Shown: positions 54,222-63,279 of the stretch, piece by piece | Layout: every line of letters starts with the position of its first letter | Position numbering within the stretch: position 1 is the stretch's first letter | Assembly: GCA_937907025.1 (NCBI GenBank) | Contig: CALESJ010000046.1 | Location: 62,001-126,000 of the forward strand | From: an uncultured Faecalibacterium sp. | GTDB taxonomy: Bacteria > Bacillota > Clostridia > Oscillospirales > Ruminococcaceae | Direction of reading: 5' to 3' | Length of the DNA stretch: 64,000 bases | Made by a program: the position numbers and the translations under genes | Notes under the pieces: model-generated | The model's input: only the letters and a program-made list of their open reading frames with translations | What the model was told of the DNA's origin: nothing | The model's database searches: none

Positions 54222-55011
54222 TGCCGCTGTTCGCGGGTTTGTTCCGCCGCAGAATGAGGCGGAACGCTTTTTGATGCACCGGGTTCAGGAACTGTGCACT
54301 CTGGCGCAGAAGCGCGGAGTACCGCGCAGTACCGGGTTTCTTTCCGACCGGGAACAGGCATTGGCGCAGGCGGCCCTTAACCGGGAAAACTGTACCTGTG
54401 CCCGTTTTTGGGGCGGATGGGAACAGGCAGAACGTAAAGTTCTGTGCCTGGAACCGCCGGACACATGGGAGCTGATGCCTGTGTGTGTGCTGCGTCTGAC
54501 CGCTTTGAATGCACAGCCGCCCCGCGTACCTGGCCATAGGGAATACCTGGGAGCAATTCTGGGGCTGGGGCTGGATCGGGCCTGTCTGGGAGATATTCTG
54601 CCGGACCCGCAGGACCCATGTGTGATGTATGCGTTTGTGTTGGAAGACAAACAGGAGTTTCTGGCCGAAGAACTGCATCAGGCGGGCAGCTGGAGTGTCC
54701 GCGCGGAACCCTGCGAAGAGGTTCCGGCACGGGTTCTGGCAGAACCGGAACGGGAACTGCATGATACCACAGTGTCCAGCCTGCGTGCCGATGCCGTTCT
54801 GGCATCCATGATGCACACATCCCGCACGCTGGCGGCGCAGGCTATTTCCGGCGGCAAGGTGGAAATCAACCATCTGCCGTTGCGCAGTGCTTCCGAGCCC
54901 GTATATGCCGGAGATTTGTTTACCGTACGCGGTGCGGGGCGCTGGCGCGTGAAAGAAATTGGCGGGACCAGCCGGAAAGGCCGCCTTTTCATCACCTATT
55001 TTCAATATTGA
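54205..55011 (+). CDS. ylmH: YlmH-like S4-domain RNA-binding protein
   Basis: The 268-residue protein has the YlmH N-terminal region (EAERFLMHRVQEL, LSDREQALAQA) and a C-terminal S4 domain (LAAQAISGGKVEINHLPLR, about residues 210-235). In Bacillota it sits between sepF and divIVA and has been linked to rescue of stalled ribosomes. It overlaps sepF by 17 bases. The usual ylmG gene between sepF and ylmH is absent. Confidence 0.9.
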   Translation: MASSSDAAVRGFVPPQNEAERFLMHRVQELCTLAQKRGVPRSTGFLSDREQALAQAALNRENCTCARFWGGWEQAERKVLCLEPPDTWELMPVCVLRLTALNAQPPRVPGHREYLGAILGLGLDRACLGDILPDPQDPCVMYAFVLEDKQEFLAEELHQAGSWSVRAEPCEEVPARVLAEPERELHDTTVSSLRADAVLASMMHTSRTLAAQAISGGKVEINHLPLRSASEPVYAGDLFTVRGAGRWRVKEIGGTSRKGRLFITYFQY

Positions 55012-55059
55012 GCAGGATCGAAAACGATACGGCTTTTGCCCGAACAGGAGGAGTAATGG

Positions 55060-56001
55060 ATGATTGCTTCGGAGGATGTCCGCCGCGTGACTTTTGAACG
55101 TGCGATGCGCGGGTACCGCTGCGAGGATGTGGACGATTACCTCAAGCAGGTTGCGGACAGCATGGACGCTTTGAGCGCCGAAAATGAAGATCTGCAAAAA
55201 AAGCTGGTTGTGCTGGCACAGCGCATTGACCAGTACCGTGCCGAGGAGGATACTCTGCGCACGACCATGATCAATGCCCAGCGCCTGGGTGAAAATGTGA
55301 TTCGGGAAGCCAAGCAGAAAGCAGCCGAAATCATCCGTGCGGCCAACATCAAGTCGGAAGACCGGGAACAGCATGCCCGCGATGAGGTGGAACTGGCCAA
55401 GCAGGAACTTATTACCCTGAAAAAGGAAGCGGACAGCTTCAAGAAAACTCTGATGGGAATGTATCGGGAGCATATCGAGGTCCTGAGCAAGATACCGGAG
55501 TATCCGGGAGAGTTGGCCCAGGAAGCGGCTGCCGAGCAGAAAGCACAGGCATCCTCGGCTTCCTATCAGGAACCCGAGCCTGAACCGCAGCCCGCGCAGC
55601 CGGACCCTGCTCCCGCAGCAGCCCCGGCACCCACCGCAGAGCCGGAGCCGGCCCAGCAGCCGGAAACGGCCACCTATCAGCAGCCTGATTACTATGATCC
55701 CACACCGGCCGATCCCGCGGAGGAAGGCAAGATCAACACCGTTGAGTTTGCCATTGCCCCCAAACCGGAAGAGCCTGAACAGGACTATTACGAAGAACCG
55801 GCGCCGCAGCCGGCTGATGAACTGCCGGATGCTTCCGGCTTGTACGCCGATCTGGCCCCCGAGCCGCCCAAAAAGACGACCCGCAGCCGCAGCACTACCA
55901 AGAAATCGACCACCCGCAAGTCCAAGACGACCAAGCAGTCCAAAGAGGACAACCTGCCCGCCGCCTTTGATTCGTTCCAGGGTGTGGACTATAACGACTG
56001 A
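55060..56001 (+). CDS. divIVA: DivIVA-family cell division/polarity protein
   Basis: The 313-residue protein localises to curved membrane at poles and septa. It has the conserved N-terminal lipid-binding region (EDVRRVTFERAMRGYRCEDV) and two coiled-coil stretches to about residue 150. A low-complexity Pro/Glu/Ala/Gln linker (about 165-285) follows, then a basic Thr/Ser/Lys tail (about 270-300, for example TTRSRSTTKKST). The tail is not part of the standard family. ATG at 55060 has AGGAGG upstream. Confidence 0.93.
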   Translation: MIASEDVRRVTFERAMRGYRCEDVDDYLKQVADSMDALSAENEDLQKKLVVLAQRIDQYRAEEDTLRTTMINAQRLGENVIREAKQKAAEIIRAANIKSEDREQHARDEVELAKQELITLKKEADSFKKTLMGMYREHIEVLSKIPEYPGELAQEAAAEQKAQASSASYQEPEPEPQPAQPDPAPAAAPAPTAEPEPAQQPETATYQQPDYYDPTPADPAEEGKINTVEFAIAPKPEEPEQDYYEEPAPQPADELPDASGLYADLAPEPPKKTTRSRSTTKKSTTRKSKTTKQSKEDNLPAAFDSFQGVDYND

Positions 56002-56080
56002 CCCCGCAGTTTCTCGCAGCGGTCTTTTGGCAGCTGCGACCTAGCGGTCAATTTATCAAATATAGAGGGAGTTGGAGACC

Positions 56081-58858
56081 TTGGCGCAAAATTACAACGA
56101 CACCATCCACAAGATGGCTACCCCGTTTGAGATGCGGGCCGGCCTGCCGAAAAAGGAACCCAAAATGCTGGAAGACTGGGAGAAAAACCATGTCTACGAG
56201 CAGATGATCAAGAACAATGAGGGATGCCCCGATTTCATCCTGCACGATGGCCCTCCGTATGCCAACGGCAGCATTCATATGGGCACCGCGCTCAACAAGA
56301 TCATCAAGGACATCATCATCCGCTACAAGAATATGGCGGGCTTCCGCGCACCGTATGTTCCCGGTTATGATACCCATGGTCTGCCCATCGAACTGAAGGC
56401 CCTGGGCTCTCTCGGCGATAAGAAGGCGAATATCTCCAAACTGGAGCTGCGCCATATCTGCCGCGAGTTCGCTACCGAGCACATCGACGTGATGAACAGC
56501 CAGTTCAAGCGTCTGGGTGTGCAGGGCGACTTTGAAAATCCGTATCTGACTCTGCGTCCGGAATTTGAGGCCCGTCAGGTCGAAATTTTCGGCAAGATGG
56601 CGCAGAAAGGCTACATCTACAAGGGCAAGCGTGTTGTCTACTGGTGTCCGGAAGATCAGACCGCTCTGGCCGAAGCTGAGATCGAGTACGGCGAGGACGA
56701 GTGCGATTCTCTGTATGTCCGTTTCAAGCTGACCAAGGATCCCAACGGCGTTCTGGCAAAGGCCGGCGTCCCGCTGGACAAGGCCTGGATCGTCATCTGG
56801 ACGACGACGACCTGGACTCTGCCCGCCAACGTGGCAACCTGCCTGCATCCCGACATTGAGTATACCTTCGTCAAGATCGGCGAAGATTACCATATCATGG
56901 CTGCCGAGCGCGTGGAAGCAACCATGAAGGCCTGCGGTATCGAGGATTACACCGTTCTGGATGTCCGTATTCCTGGCCGTGACCTGGAAATGATGGAATA
57001 CCAGCATCCGTTCCTGGATCGTATCGGCCTGGTTATCCTGGGCAACCACGTCACGCTGGACAGCGGCACGGGCTGCGTCCACACCGCTCCCGGCCACGGC
57101 GCCGAGGACTTTGACGCCTGCGTGGGCCATTATCCCCAGCTGCCCATCGTGATGCCGGTGGATGCTGCCGGCTGCCTGACCGAAGAAGCCGGCAAGGAGT
57201 TTGCCGGTCTGAAGGTCTGGACCGCCAACAAGGTGATTCTGGAGCACATCCGCAAGAGCGGCCATCTGATGGGCGTGGAGCACATTGTGCACCAGTATCC
57301 TCATTGCTGGCGCTGCCATCATCCCATCATCTACCGTGCCACCGAGCAGTGGTTCTGCTCCATCGATGCCTTCAAGGATGACGTTTACAAGGCTATCGAC
57401 AATGTGAAGTGGCAGCCGGCCTGGGGCCATGACCGTATGACCGGCATGGTCCGCGACCGCAGCGATTGGTGCATCTCCCGTCAGCGTGTGTGGGGCGTGC
57501 CCATCCCGGCTTTCTACTGCAAGAAGTGCGGCAAGTATCACATCACCGAAACGTCCATCAAGGCTGTTTCCGACCTGTTCCGCAAGGAAGGCAGCGATGC
57601 CTGGTACAAGTATGATGCCAATGATATCATGCCCAAGGGTGAAACCTGCGAGTGCGGTGCTTCCGATTGGGAGAAAGACAACGATATCATGGACGTCTGG
57701 TTCGACTCCGGTTCCACCTGGAGCGCTGTCTGCCGTGAGCGCAGCGAACTGCGTTGGCCCGTGGACCTGTATATGGAAGGTGCCGACCAGTTCCGCGGCT
57801 GGTTCCAGTCCAGCCTGCTGACCTGCGTTGCCACCGAAGGCATTGCCCCGTACAAGGGCGTTCTGTGCCATGGCTGGGTTGTGGATGCCCAGGGCAAGCA
57901 GATGCACAAGTCCGCCGGCAACGGTATGGAACCCGCCGAGATCATCCGCGATTATGGCGCTGATATCATCCGCCTGTGGGTGGCTTCCAGCGATTACACC
58001 GTCGACGTGCGCGCCGGCAAGGAAATCTTCAAGCAGTTGTCCGAAGCATACCGCAAGATGCGCAACACCGCCCGCTTTATGCTGGGCAACCTGGGCGACT
58101 TCAATCCCAACCAGGATATGGTGGCCGATGACCAGCTGTTCGAGATTGACCGCTGGGCACTGGAGGCTGTGGCTGAACTGACCCGTACCATGCGTGCAGC
58201 ATACGATGAGTACGATTTCTCTCGTGCTTATCATGCCATCTACAACTTCTGCGTCATCGACATGTCCAACTTCTATATGGACGTGATCAAGGACCGCCTG
58301 TACTGTGCCGATGAACATGCGCGCCGCTGCGCCCAGACTGCCCTGTACCGCATTCTGGTTGATTTCACCAAGCTGCTGGCTCCCATTCTGTGCTTCACCA
58401 GCCAGGAAATCTGGAGCTATATCCCGAAGATGCCCGGCATGAAGGAGTATGTCGTGCTGGAGCGGATGCCGGAAACGAAGCCTGTTGCTGATGAGGCATT
58501 TACCGGTAAATGGGAGCGCATCATGGCGGTGCGTGACGACGTCAAGAAGGTTCTGGAGCAGGCTCGCGCTGACAAAATCATCGGTTCTTCTCTGGAAGCA
58601 GCCCTGACCCTGTACTGCAGTGATGAACTGTACGACTTCCTCAACGCCATCCCCATGGACGAGCTGGCCGACCTGATGATCGTATCTAAGGTCAATCTCG
58701 AAAAGGGTGAAGGCGGCGTCAAGGGCGCCGTGGAAGGCCTGGGTGTCAGTGCAGCTCATGCAGCCGGCAACAAGTGCCTGCGCTGCTGGAAGTTCGATGA
58801 TGCCGTGAACGAGGACGGTCTGTGCCCGCGCTGCGCAGCTGTTCTGAACCGCGCCTGA
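56081..58858 (+). CDS. ileS: Isoleucyl-tRNA synthetase
   Basis: The 925-residue class I synthetase charges tRNA-Ile and edits valine. It has the HIGH motif variant HMGT (in PPYANGSIHMGTAL), the editing-domain region GYDTHGLPIE and TGCVHTAPGHGAEDF, the KMSKS variant MHKSAGNG, and the C-terminal zinc ribbon CLRCWKF...CPRCAAVL. TTG at 56081 has GGGAG 9 bases upstream; another TTG at 56072 is too near to it. The 79-base gap after divIVA shows no T-box, so it is probably read through from divIVA. Confidence 0.96.
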   Translation: MAQNYNDTIHKMATPFEMRAGLPKKEPKMLEDWEKNHVYEQMIKNNEGCPDFILHDGPPYANGSIHMGTALNKIIKDIIIRYKNMAGFRAPYVPGYDTHGLPIELKALGSLGDKKANISKLELRHICREFATEHIDVMNSQFKRLGVQGDFENPYLTLRPEFEARQVEIFGKMAQKGYIYKGKRVVYWCPEDQTALAEAEIEYGEDECDSLYVRFKLTKDPNGVLAKAGVPLDKAWIVIWTTTTWTLPANVATCLHPDIEYTFVKIGEDYHIMAAERVEATMKACGIEDYTVLDVRIPGRDLEMMEYQHPFLDRIGLVILGNHVTLDSGTGCVHTAPGHGAEDFDACVGHYPQLPIVMPVDAAGCLTEEAGKEFAGLKVWTANKVILEHIRKSGHLMGVEHIVHQYPHCWRCHHPIIYRATEQWFCSIDAFKDDVYKAIDNVKWQPAWGHDRMTGMVRDRSDWCISRQRVWGVPIPAFYCKKCGKYHITETSIKAVSDLFRKEGSDAWYKYDANDIMPKGETCECGASDWEKDNDIMDVWFDSGSTWSAVCRERSELRWPVDLYMEGADQFRGWFQSSLLTCVATEGIAPYKGVLCHGWVVDAQGKQMHKSAGNGMEPAEIIRDYGADIIRLWVASSDYTVDVRAGKEIFKQLSEAYRKMRNTARFMLGNLGDFNPNQDMVADDQLFEIDRWALEAVAELTRTMRAAYDEYDFSRAYHAIYNFCVIDMSNFYMDVIKDRLYCADEHARRCAQTALYRILVDFTKLLAPILCFTSQEIWSYIPKMPGMKEYVVLERMPETKPVADEAFTGKWERIMAVRDDVKKVLEQARADKIIGSSLEAALTLYCSDELYDFLNAIPMDELADLMIVSKVNLEKGEGGVKGAVEGLGVSAAHAAGNKCLRCWKFDDAVNEDGLCPRCAAVLNRA

Positions 58859-58903
58859 GTATTCATCTGATAAGGTGAATCCGGGCAAGTAACAATGCCC
58901 TGT

Positions 58904-58941
58904 GGGCGGTGCTTTACATCTGATGGAAAGCACCGCCTTTT
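58904..58941 (+). terminator. Terminator of ileS
   Basis: The stem GGCGGTGCTTT with AAAGCACCGCC around an 11-base loop is followed by TTTTG. lspA begins 43 bases later, and no promoter of its own is obvious. Confidence 0.82.
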
Positions 58942-58983
58942 GTGGCTTGAGCGGATGTAGGAATCCGCGAAAGGTAAGAATCT

Positions 58984-59493
58984 ATGCTGTATGGCATTTG
59001 CTTTGTGATCGGCGGTCTGGCGCTGGCCGGTCTGGACCAGCTTCTGAAAATCTGGGCAACGACGTATCTGATGCCGGTGGGCAGCGCTCCGCTGATTCCC
59101 GGTTTCATCGATCTGCAGTATGTGCTGAATGATGGCATGGCGTTCTCTATGCTCAGTGGTCGCCGCTGGCTGCTGATTGCCGTAACAAGCGCTGTTCTGC
59201 TTGTGGTGGCCGTGGCGCTGATTGTACATCGCATGTCAAGGCTGGAACGCATTGTGTGGATGCTGATTCTGGGCGGCGGTCTGGGCAATCTGATTGACCG
59301 TATTCGCACCGGTGTCGTGGTGGATTACCTGAATTTTCAGTTCATTGATTTTCCGGTTTTCAACTTTGCGGATATCTGCGTCTGTACCGGCGTGGGATTG
59401 CTGATTCTCTCGCTGCTGTTGGATATGCGCAGCGAACATCGGAAATCTTCCGCGGCAGCGGTAAAGGACGAACAGAAGAATGCAGACGCTTGA
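58984..59493 (+). CDS. lspA: Lipoprotein signal peptidase (signal peptidase II)
   Basis: The 169-residue membrane aspartyl protease cleaves lipoprotein signal peptides before the lipidated Cys. It has four predicted membrane helices, the motif VLNDGMAFSM, GGGLGNLIDRI with VVDYLNFQF, and FNFADIC with the second catalytic Asp. Family motifs are normally N-x-G-A-A-F, so DGMAF is a mild variant. ATG at 58984 follows CGAAAGG. It overlaps rluD by 14 bases. Confidence 0.95.
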   Translation: MLYGICFVIGGLALAGLDQLLKIWATTYLMPVGSAPLIPGFIDLQYVLNDGMAFSMLSGRRWLLIAVTSAVLLVVAVALIVHRMSRLERIVWMLILGGGLGNLIDRIRTGVVVDYLNFQFIDFPVFNFADICVCTGVGLLILSLLLDMRSEHRKSSAAAVKDEQKNADA

Positions 59494-60406
59494 ATTCGTT
59501 GCCGGCCCTCAGGATGCGGGACTTCGTATGGACCGCTGGCTGGCGGGCTGCTGCGCGGAGGTTTCCCGCAGTGCATTGCAGTCGCTGATGGAGCAGGGGC
59601 TGGTTCTGCAGAACGGTACGCCTGTCAACAAGAAGGACAAGGTGGCACAAGGGGATACCGTGCAACTGACGCTGCCGGACCCGCAGCCCATCGAAGCAAT
59701 ACCGCAGCCGATTCCTTTGGATATCGTGTACGAGGATGAACACCTTCTTGTGGTAAACAAACCAAAGGGAATGGTGGTTCATCCGGCTCCCGGCAATCCG
59801 GACGGTACGCTGGTCAACGCGCTTTTGTATCATTGCGCGGGCGGCCTGTCCGGCATTGGCGGCGCTATACGCCCCGGCATCGTACACCGGATTGACAAGG
59901 ACACCAGCGGACTGCTGGTGGTGGCAAAAGATGACGCCACACACCAGGGCCTGAGCGAACAGATGGCGGTGCATGACATCCACCGTGTCTATCATGCGGT
60001 GGTGTACGGCAATTTGAAAGAAGACACCGGTACTGTGGATGCGCCGATTGGCCGGGATCCCAAAGATCGCAAGAAGATGGCCGTGACGCAAACCAATTCA
60101 AAGCCGGCCCGAACCCATTGGAAAGTGCTGGAACGCTTCGGCAATTTCACTTACATTGCCTGTCAGCTGGAAACCGGCCGTACCCACCAGATTCGCGTTC
60201 ATATGGCATCCATCGGTCATCCTCTGGCCGGGGACCCTGTATATGGCCCGCGGGCAGTTCTGCGTTTTCTGAACGGGCAGTGCCTGCATGCCAAGGAACT
60301 TGGCTTTGTACATCCCATTACCGGTGAGGCGCTCCGCTTTGACAGCGAATTACCGCCCTATTTCCAAGAGTATCTGATGCGTCTGAGAAAGGAACATCGC
60401 AGATGA
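59480..60406 (+). CDS. rluD: RluD-family 23S rRNA pseudouridine synthase
   Basis: The 308-residue enzyme has an N-terminal S4 domain (MDRWLAGCCAEVSRSALQSLM) and the catalytic HRIDKDTSG (about residues 136-144), with LETGRTHQIRVHMA in the C-terminus. It is the YlyB-type protein that follows lspA in many Bacillota and probably modifies helix 69 of 23S rRNA. ATG at 59480 lies inside lspA. Its end overlaps the HAD gene by 4 bases. Confidence 0.94.
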   Translation: MQTLEFVAGPQDAGLRMDRWLAGCCAEVSRSALQSLMEQGLVLQNGTPVNKKDKVAQGDTVQLTLPDPQPIEAIPQPIPLDIVYEDEHLLVVNKPKGMVVHPAPGNPDGTLVNALLYHCAGGLSGIGGAIRPGIVHRIDKDTSGLLVVAKDDATHQGLSEQMAVHDIHRVYHAVVYGNLKEDTGTVDAPIGRDPKDRKKMAVTQTNSKPARTHWKVLERFGNFTYIACQLETGRTHQIRVHMASIGHPLAGDPVYGPRAVLRFLNGQCLHAKELGFVHPITGEALRFDSELPPYFQEYLMRLRKEHRR

Positions 60407-61230
60407 AACGGAAACTGCAAGACTATCTGGTCTTTTGCGATATGGATAATACGCTGCTGACGGCAAAGGAAGGCATTCCCGAATGTAACCGTACGGTCAT
60501 TCAGCTGTTCATTCGTATGGGTGGACGTTTTACGGTGGCATCCGGCCGTCCGCCGGAGTCCATCCGTGCAGCGCTGGGGGATATCCGGCTGTCTTTGCCG
60601 GCCATTGCCTGCAATGGTGCGTTGCTGTATGATTTTACCACCAACCGAGTGCTGCGCCATGCCACCCTGGAACGTGCGCAGGCCACGGCGGCTATCCTGG
60701 ATATTCTGCAGAAATTCCCGCAGCTTGGGGTGGAAGTCATGGCCGGGGCAGGGGAAATGTATGTCATTCGTGCCAATACATATACCCATGCACATCAGGT
60801 GGATGAAAAGCTGTCCGGGGTGGCCTGCCCCATTGAAAGCGTGCCGGACGGATGGGTCAAGGTCGTGTTTGCCGCAGACCCGGAAACAATCCGCAAAGTG
60901 GGCCAGTATGCCAAAACCCGCTATTATGGACGGGAAAATTACTTCCTGGCGACCAACAGCATTTATCTGGAAATTATGCCGGCCGGTATCGGCAAGGCGT
61001 CCGGCCTGCGTGATATGTGTACGCTGCTGGGGCAACCGATTCAGAATACGCTGGTCATCGGTGACTATTACAACGACCTGGAAATGATGCAGCAGGCCGG
61101 ATACTCGGTGGCGGTGGCCAATGCACCGGCCGAGGTGAAGGCAGCTGCCAATGAAGTGACCATTTGCACCTGTACCGAAGGTGCGGTGGGAGAATTCCTG
61201 TACAAATTGATTGAGAAGGCGACCGGCTGA
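60403..61230 (+). CDS. Cof-type HAD phosphatase
   Basis: The 275-residue haloacid-dehalogenase-fold hydrolase has the nucleophile motif FCDMDNTLLT (about residues 11-20), motif II VASGRP, Lys in GIGKASG, and motif IV IGDYYNDLEM. This is the IIB cap (Cof) class, which dephosphorylates sugar phosphates and flavin precursors with loose specificity. The start overlaps rluD by 4 bases. Confidence 0.92.
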   Translation: MKRKLQDYLVFCDMDNTLLTAKEGIPECNRTVIQLFIRMGGRFTVASGRPPESIRAALGDIRLSLPAIACNGALLYDFTTNRVLRHATLERAQATAAILDILQKFPQLGVEVMAGAGEMYVIRANTYTHAHQVDEKLSGVACPIESVPDGWVKVVFAADPETIRKVGQYAKTRYYGRENYFLATNSIYLEIMPAGIGKASGLRDMCTLLGQPIQNTLVIGDYYNDLEMMQQAGYSVAVANAPAEVKAAANEVTICTCTEGAVGEFLYKLIEKATG

Positions 61231-61252
61231 ACCTGAGAGGGGGCGTATCGCC

Positions 61253-61723
61253 ATGCGTGTAAGCGATCTTTTGAACCGGGACAGTGTTCTGTTGCATGCC
61301 GATATGGAGGATGCGGCAGATGCCCTGGGCGTTCTGGTGGAACTGCAGGAATCCAACGGGGTGATCACCAACGGGACTGCCTATTACAATGCAGTCTGCG
61401 AACGGGAAGCTGCCGGTGGAAGTACGGCAATCGGGGATGGTATGGCACTGCCCCACGCCTGCAACGCCGGTGTGGCGGCTCCCGGTGTGGCAGCGCTTAC
61501 CTTGCGCCGCGGTGTGGATTGGGGGGCTCCGGATAACAAGCCGGTGGACCTGATCTTCATGATCGCTGTGCCCCCGCAGGCCCAGGCTGACCATCTGCTG
61601 ATTCTGGCACGCCTGGTCAATCTTTTGTCTGACCCGTCCCTGGTAAAGGAACTGCGCGCAAGTGTGTCGCGTGAGGATTTTATTCTGCGTATGGCCCGGG
61701 CGGAAGCTTCCCGCTTTGCCTGA
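61253..61723 (+). CDS. PTS EIIA (fructose/mannitol type) domain protein
   Basis: The 156-residue protein is a single PTS EIIA type 2 domain. The phospho-accepting His lies in GMALPHACNAG (about residue 66), after the typical REAAGGSTAIG. No EIIB, EIIC or HPr gene is adjacent, so it either serves a distant transporter or is regulatory, as in PtsN. ATG at 61253 follows GAGAGGGGG. It begins 22 bases after the HAD gene. Confidence 0.9.
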   Translation: MRVSDLLNRDSVLLHADMEDAADALGVLVELQESNGVITNGTAYYNAVCEREAAGGSTAIGDGMALPHACNAGVAAPGVAALTLRRGVDWGAPDNKPVDLIFMIAVPPQAQADHLLILARLVNLLSDPSLVKELRASVSREDFILRMARAEASRFA

Positions 61724-61786
61724 AACCGGCGCATTTTATAAGCAAATAGGGGAATGAAGTTCTCCCCGGGATATCCCGAACCGCTG

Positions 61787-61844
61787 AAAACGGCTGATGA
61801 CTTCTGTGTTTCATACAGACGCAGAAGGTGTCGGCCGTTTTTTG
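61787..61844 (+). terminator. Intrinsic terminator
   Basis: AAAACGGCTGATGACTTCTG pairs imperfectly with CAGAAGGTGTCGGCCGTTTT, followed by TTTTTTG and a second T-run. It separates the EIIA gene from the antiporter. Confidence 0.75.
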
Positions 61845-61867
61845 TCTTTTTTTAAGGAGGAAACAGA

Positions 61868-63078
61868 ATGCTTACGTCCTTGGCTTTAATTTTTCTGGTA
61901 GGTTTGTCGGCGGCAGCCCTGTGCCGGGTCCTGCACCTGCCCCGTATTATCGGCATGCTGCTGACAGGTGTTGTGCTGGGCCCGTATGTGCTGAATCTGC
62001 TGGACCCGCTGATTCTGCAAGCATCCGCAGATCTGCGGCAGATGGCCCTGATCATTATTTTGCTGAAAGCCGGTCTTTCTCTGGATTTGTCTGATCTGAA
62101 AAAGGTGGGGCGCCCGGCTGTGATGATGTCCTGCGTGCTAGCCAGTTGCGAATTGCTGGCGTTCGTTCTTTTTGCACCGGCTTTTCTTGGGGTAAACCGT
62201 ATTGAAGCGGCGGTCATGGGGGCCGTGCTGGCGGCGGTATCTCCTGCGGTGGTGGTGCCGCGTATGGTCCAGCTGATGGACCAGCGCTGGGGCACAGAAA
62301 AGGGAATTCCGCAAATGATCATGGCTGGGGCTTCCTGCGATGACATCTATGTGATTGTTTTGTTCTCCACTTTTGTGGGTATGGCTCAAGGAGGCAGTGC
62401 CCATTGGCAGGACTTTGCCAAGATTCCCGTGTCTATCGTGCTGGGAGTCCTTGTGGGGGCCGTTGTGGGGCTTGCTCTCAGTGCTTTCTTTGAAACTGCC
62501 TATGCCCATCGCCATTATGTGCGCAACAGTATGAAGGTCATTGTGGCATTGGGAATTTCGTTCCTCCTTGTGGCGATGGAAACCTGGTTAAAGAACTTCG
62601 TTCCCATGTCTGGACTTCTGGCAGTTGTGGCGATGGCCTGTGTACTCAAACTGAAAAGCACTTCTTTTGTTTCCAAACGTCTTTCGGAAAAATTCGGCAA
62701 ACTTTGGCTGGCGGCTGAAGTCATCCTGTTTGTTCTGGTCGGTGCAGCGGTTGATATCCGGTATACGGTGGCAGCGGGTCTGGCAGCCATCGGTATGATC
62801 GCCGTGGCCCTGGTTTTCCGGGCGTTTGGCGTGTTCTTGTGTATGCTGGGAACCCGCCTGAACAGGAAGGAACGGCTTTTCTGCATGATTATATGCCGAA
62901 AGCAACGGTGCAGGCGGCTATCGGCTCTGTGCCTCTGGCTCTGGGACTTCCGTGCGGGCAGATGGTCTTGTCTGTTGCAGTGCTGGCAATTCTGATTACG
63001 GCGCCGCTGGGAGCTCTGGGAATGGATGCCACATACCGGAAATTGCTGACCCGACAGGCAATGCCGGAAAAGAACTGA
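61868..63078 (+). pseudogene. Na+/H+ antiporter (CPA2 type), frameshifted near its C-terminus
   Basis: The membrane protein has 11-13 helices of the cation:proton antiporter-2 type, with LHLPRIIGMLLTGVVLGP, KAGLSLDLSDL, AVSPAVVVPRM and ASCDDIYVIV (acidic pair). The frame is normal to about residue 339 (NRKERLFC), then runs into 37 out-of-frame residues ending at 62995. The missing end (YMPKATVQAAIGSVPLALG to LLTRQAMPEKN) is read one frame away, to 63078. Restoring one base (403 residues) or four bases (404) near 62886-62893 gives a full protein. This is a loss-of-function change or a sequencing error. The truncated form would lack the last helices. ATG at 61868 follows AAGGAGG. Confidence 0.85.
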
Positions 63079-63177
63079 ATCTGACCATACTTGGAAAATG
63101 CAGTATTCCCTAAAAAAAACTGTGCAAAATGACTGAAACTTGCTTGATCTTGGCTCTTCTGTTTGTTAAAGTGTGTA

Positions 63178-63206
63178 TTGCCAGATAGAAAAAGCTGTGA
63201 TATACT
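63178..63206 (+). promoter_or_regulatory. Promoter of the substrate-binding protein gene
   Basis: TTGCCA (63178-63183), 17-bp spacer, extended -10 TGATATACT (hexamer 63201-63206). It leaves a leader of about 70 bases. Confidence 0.75.
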
Positions 63207-63279
63207 TTAAAGCATTAAATCGCCAAAGAACTGTGCGAGAGGACTCTTGGCGACAGTGAGGAAGGCAGGAGGAAACAAG

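Noticed and set aside
56002..56080. T-box leader ahead of ileS
   Set aside because: The gap is only 79 bases and lacks the T-box core sequence and an attached terminator, so there is no room for one.
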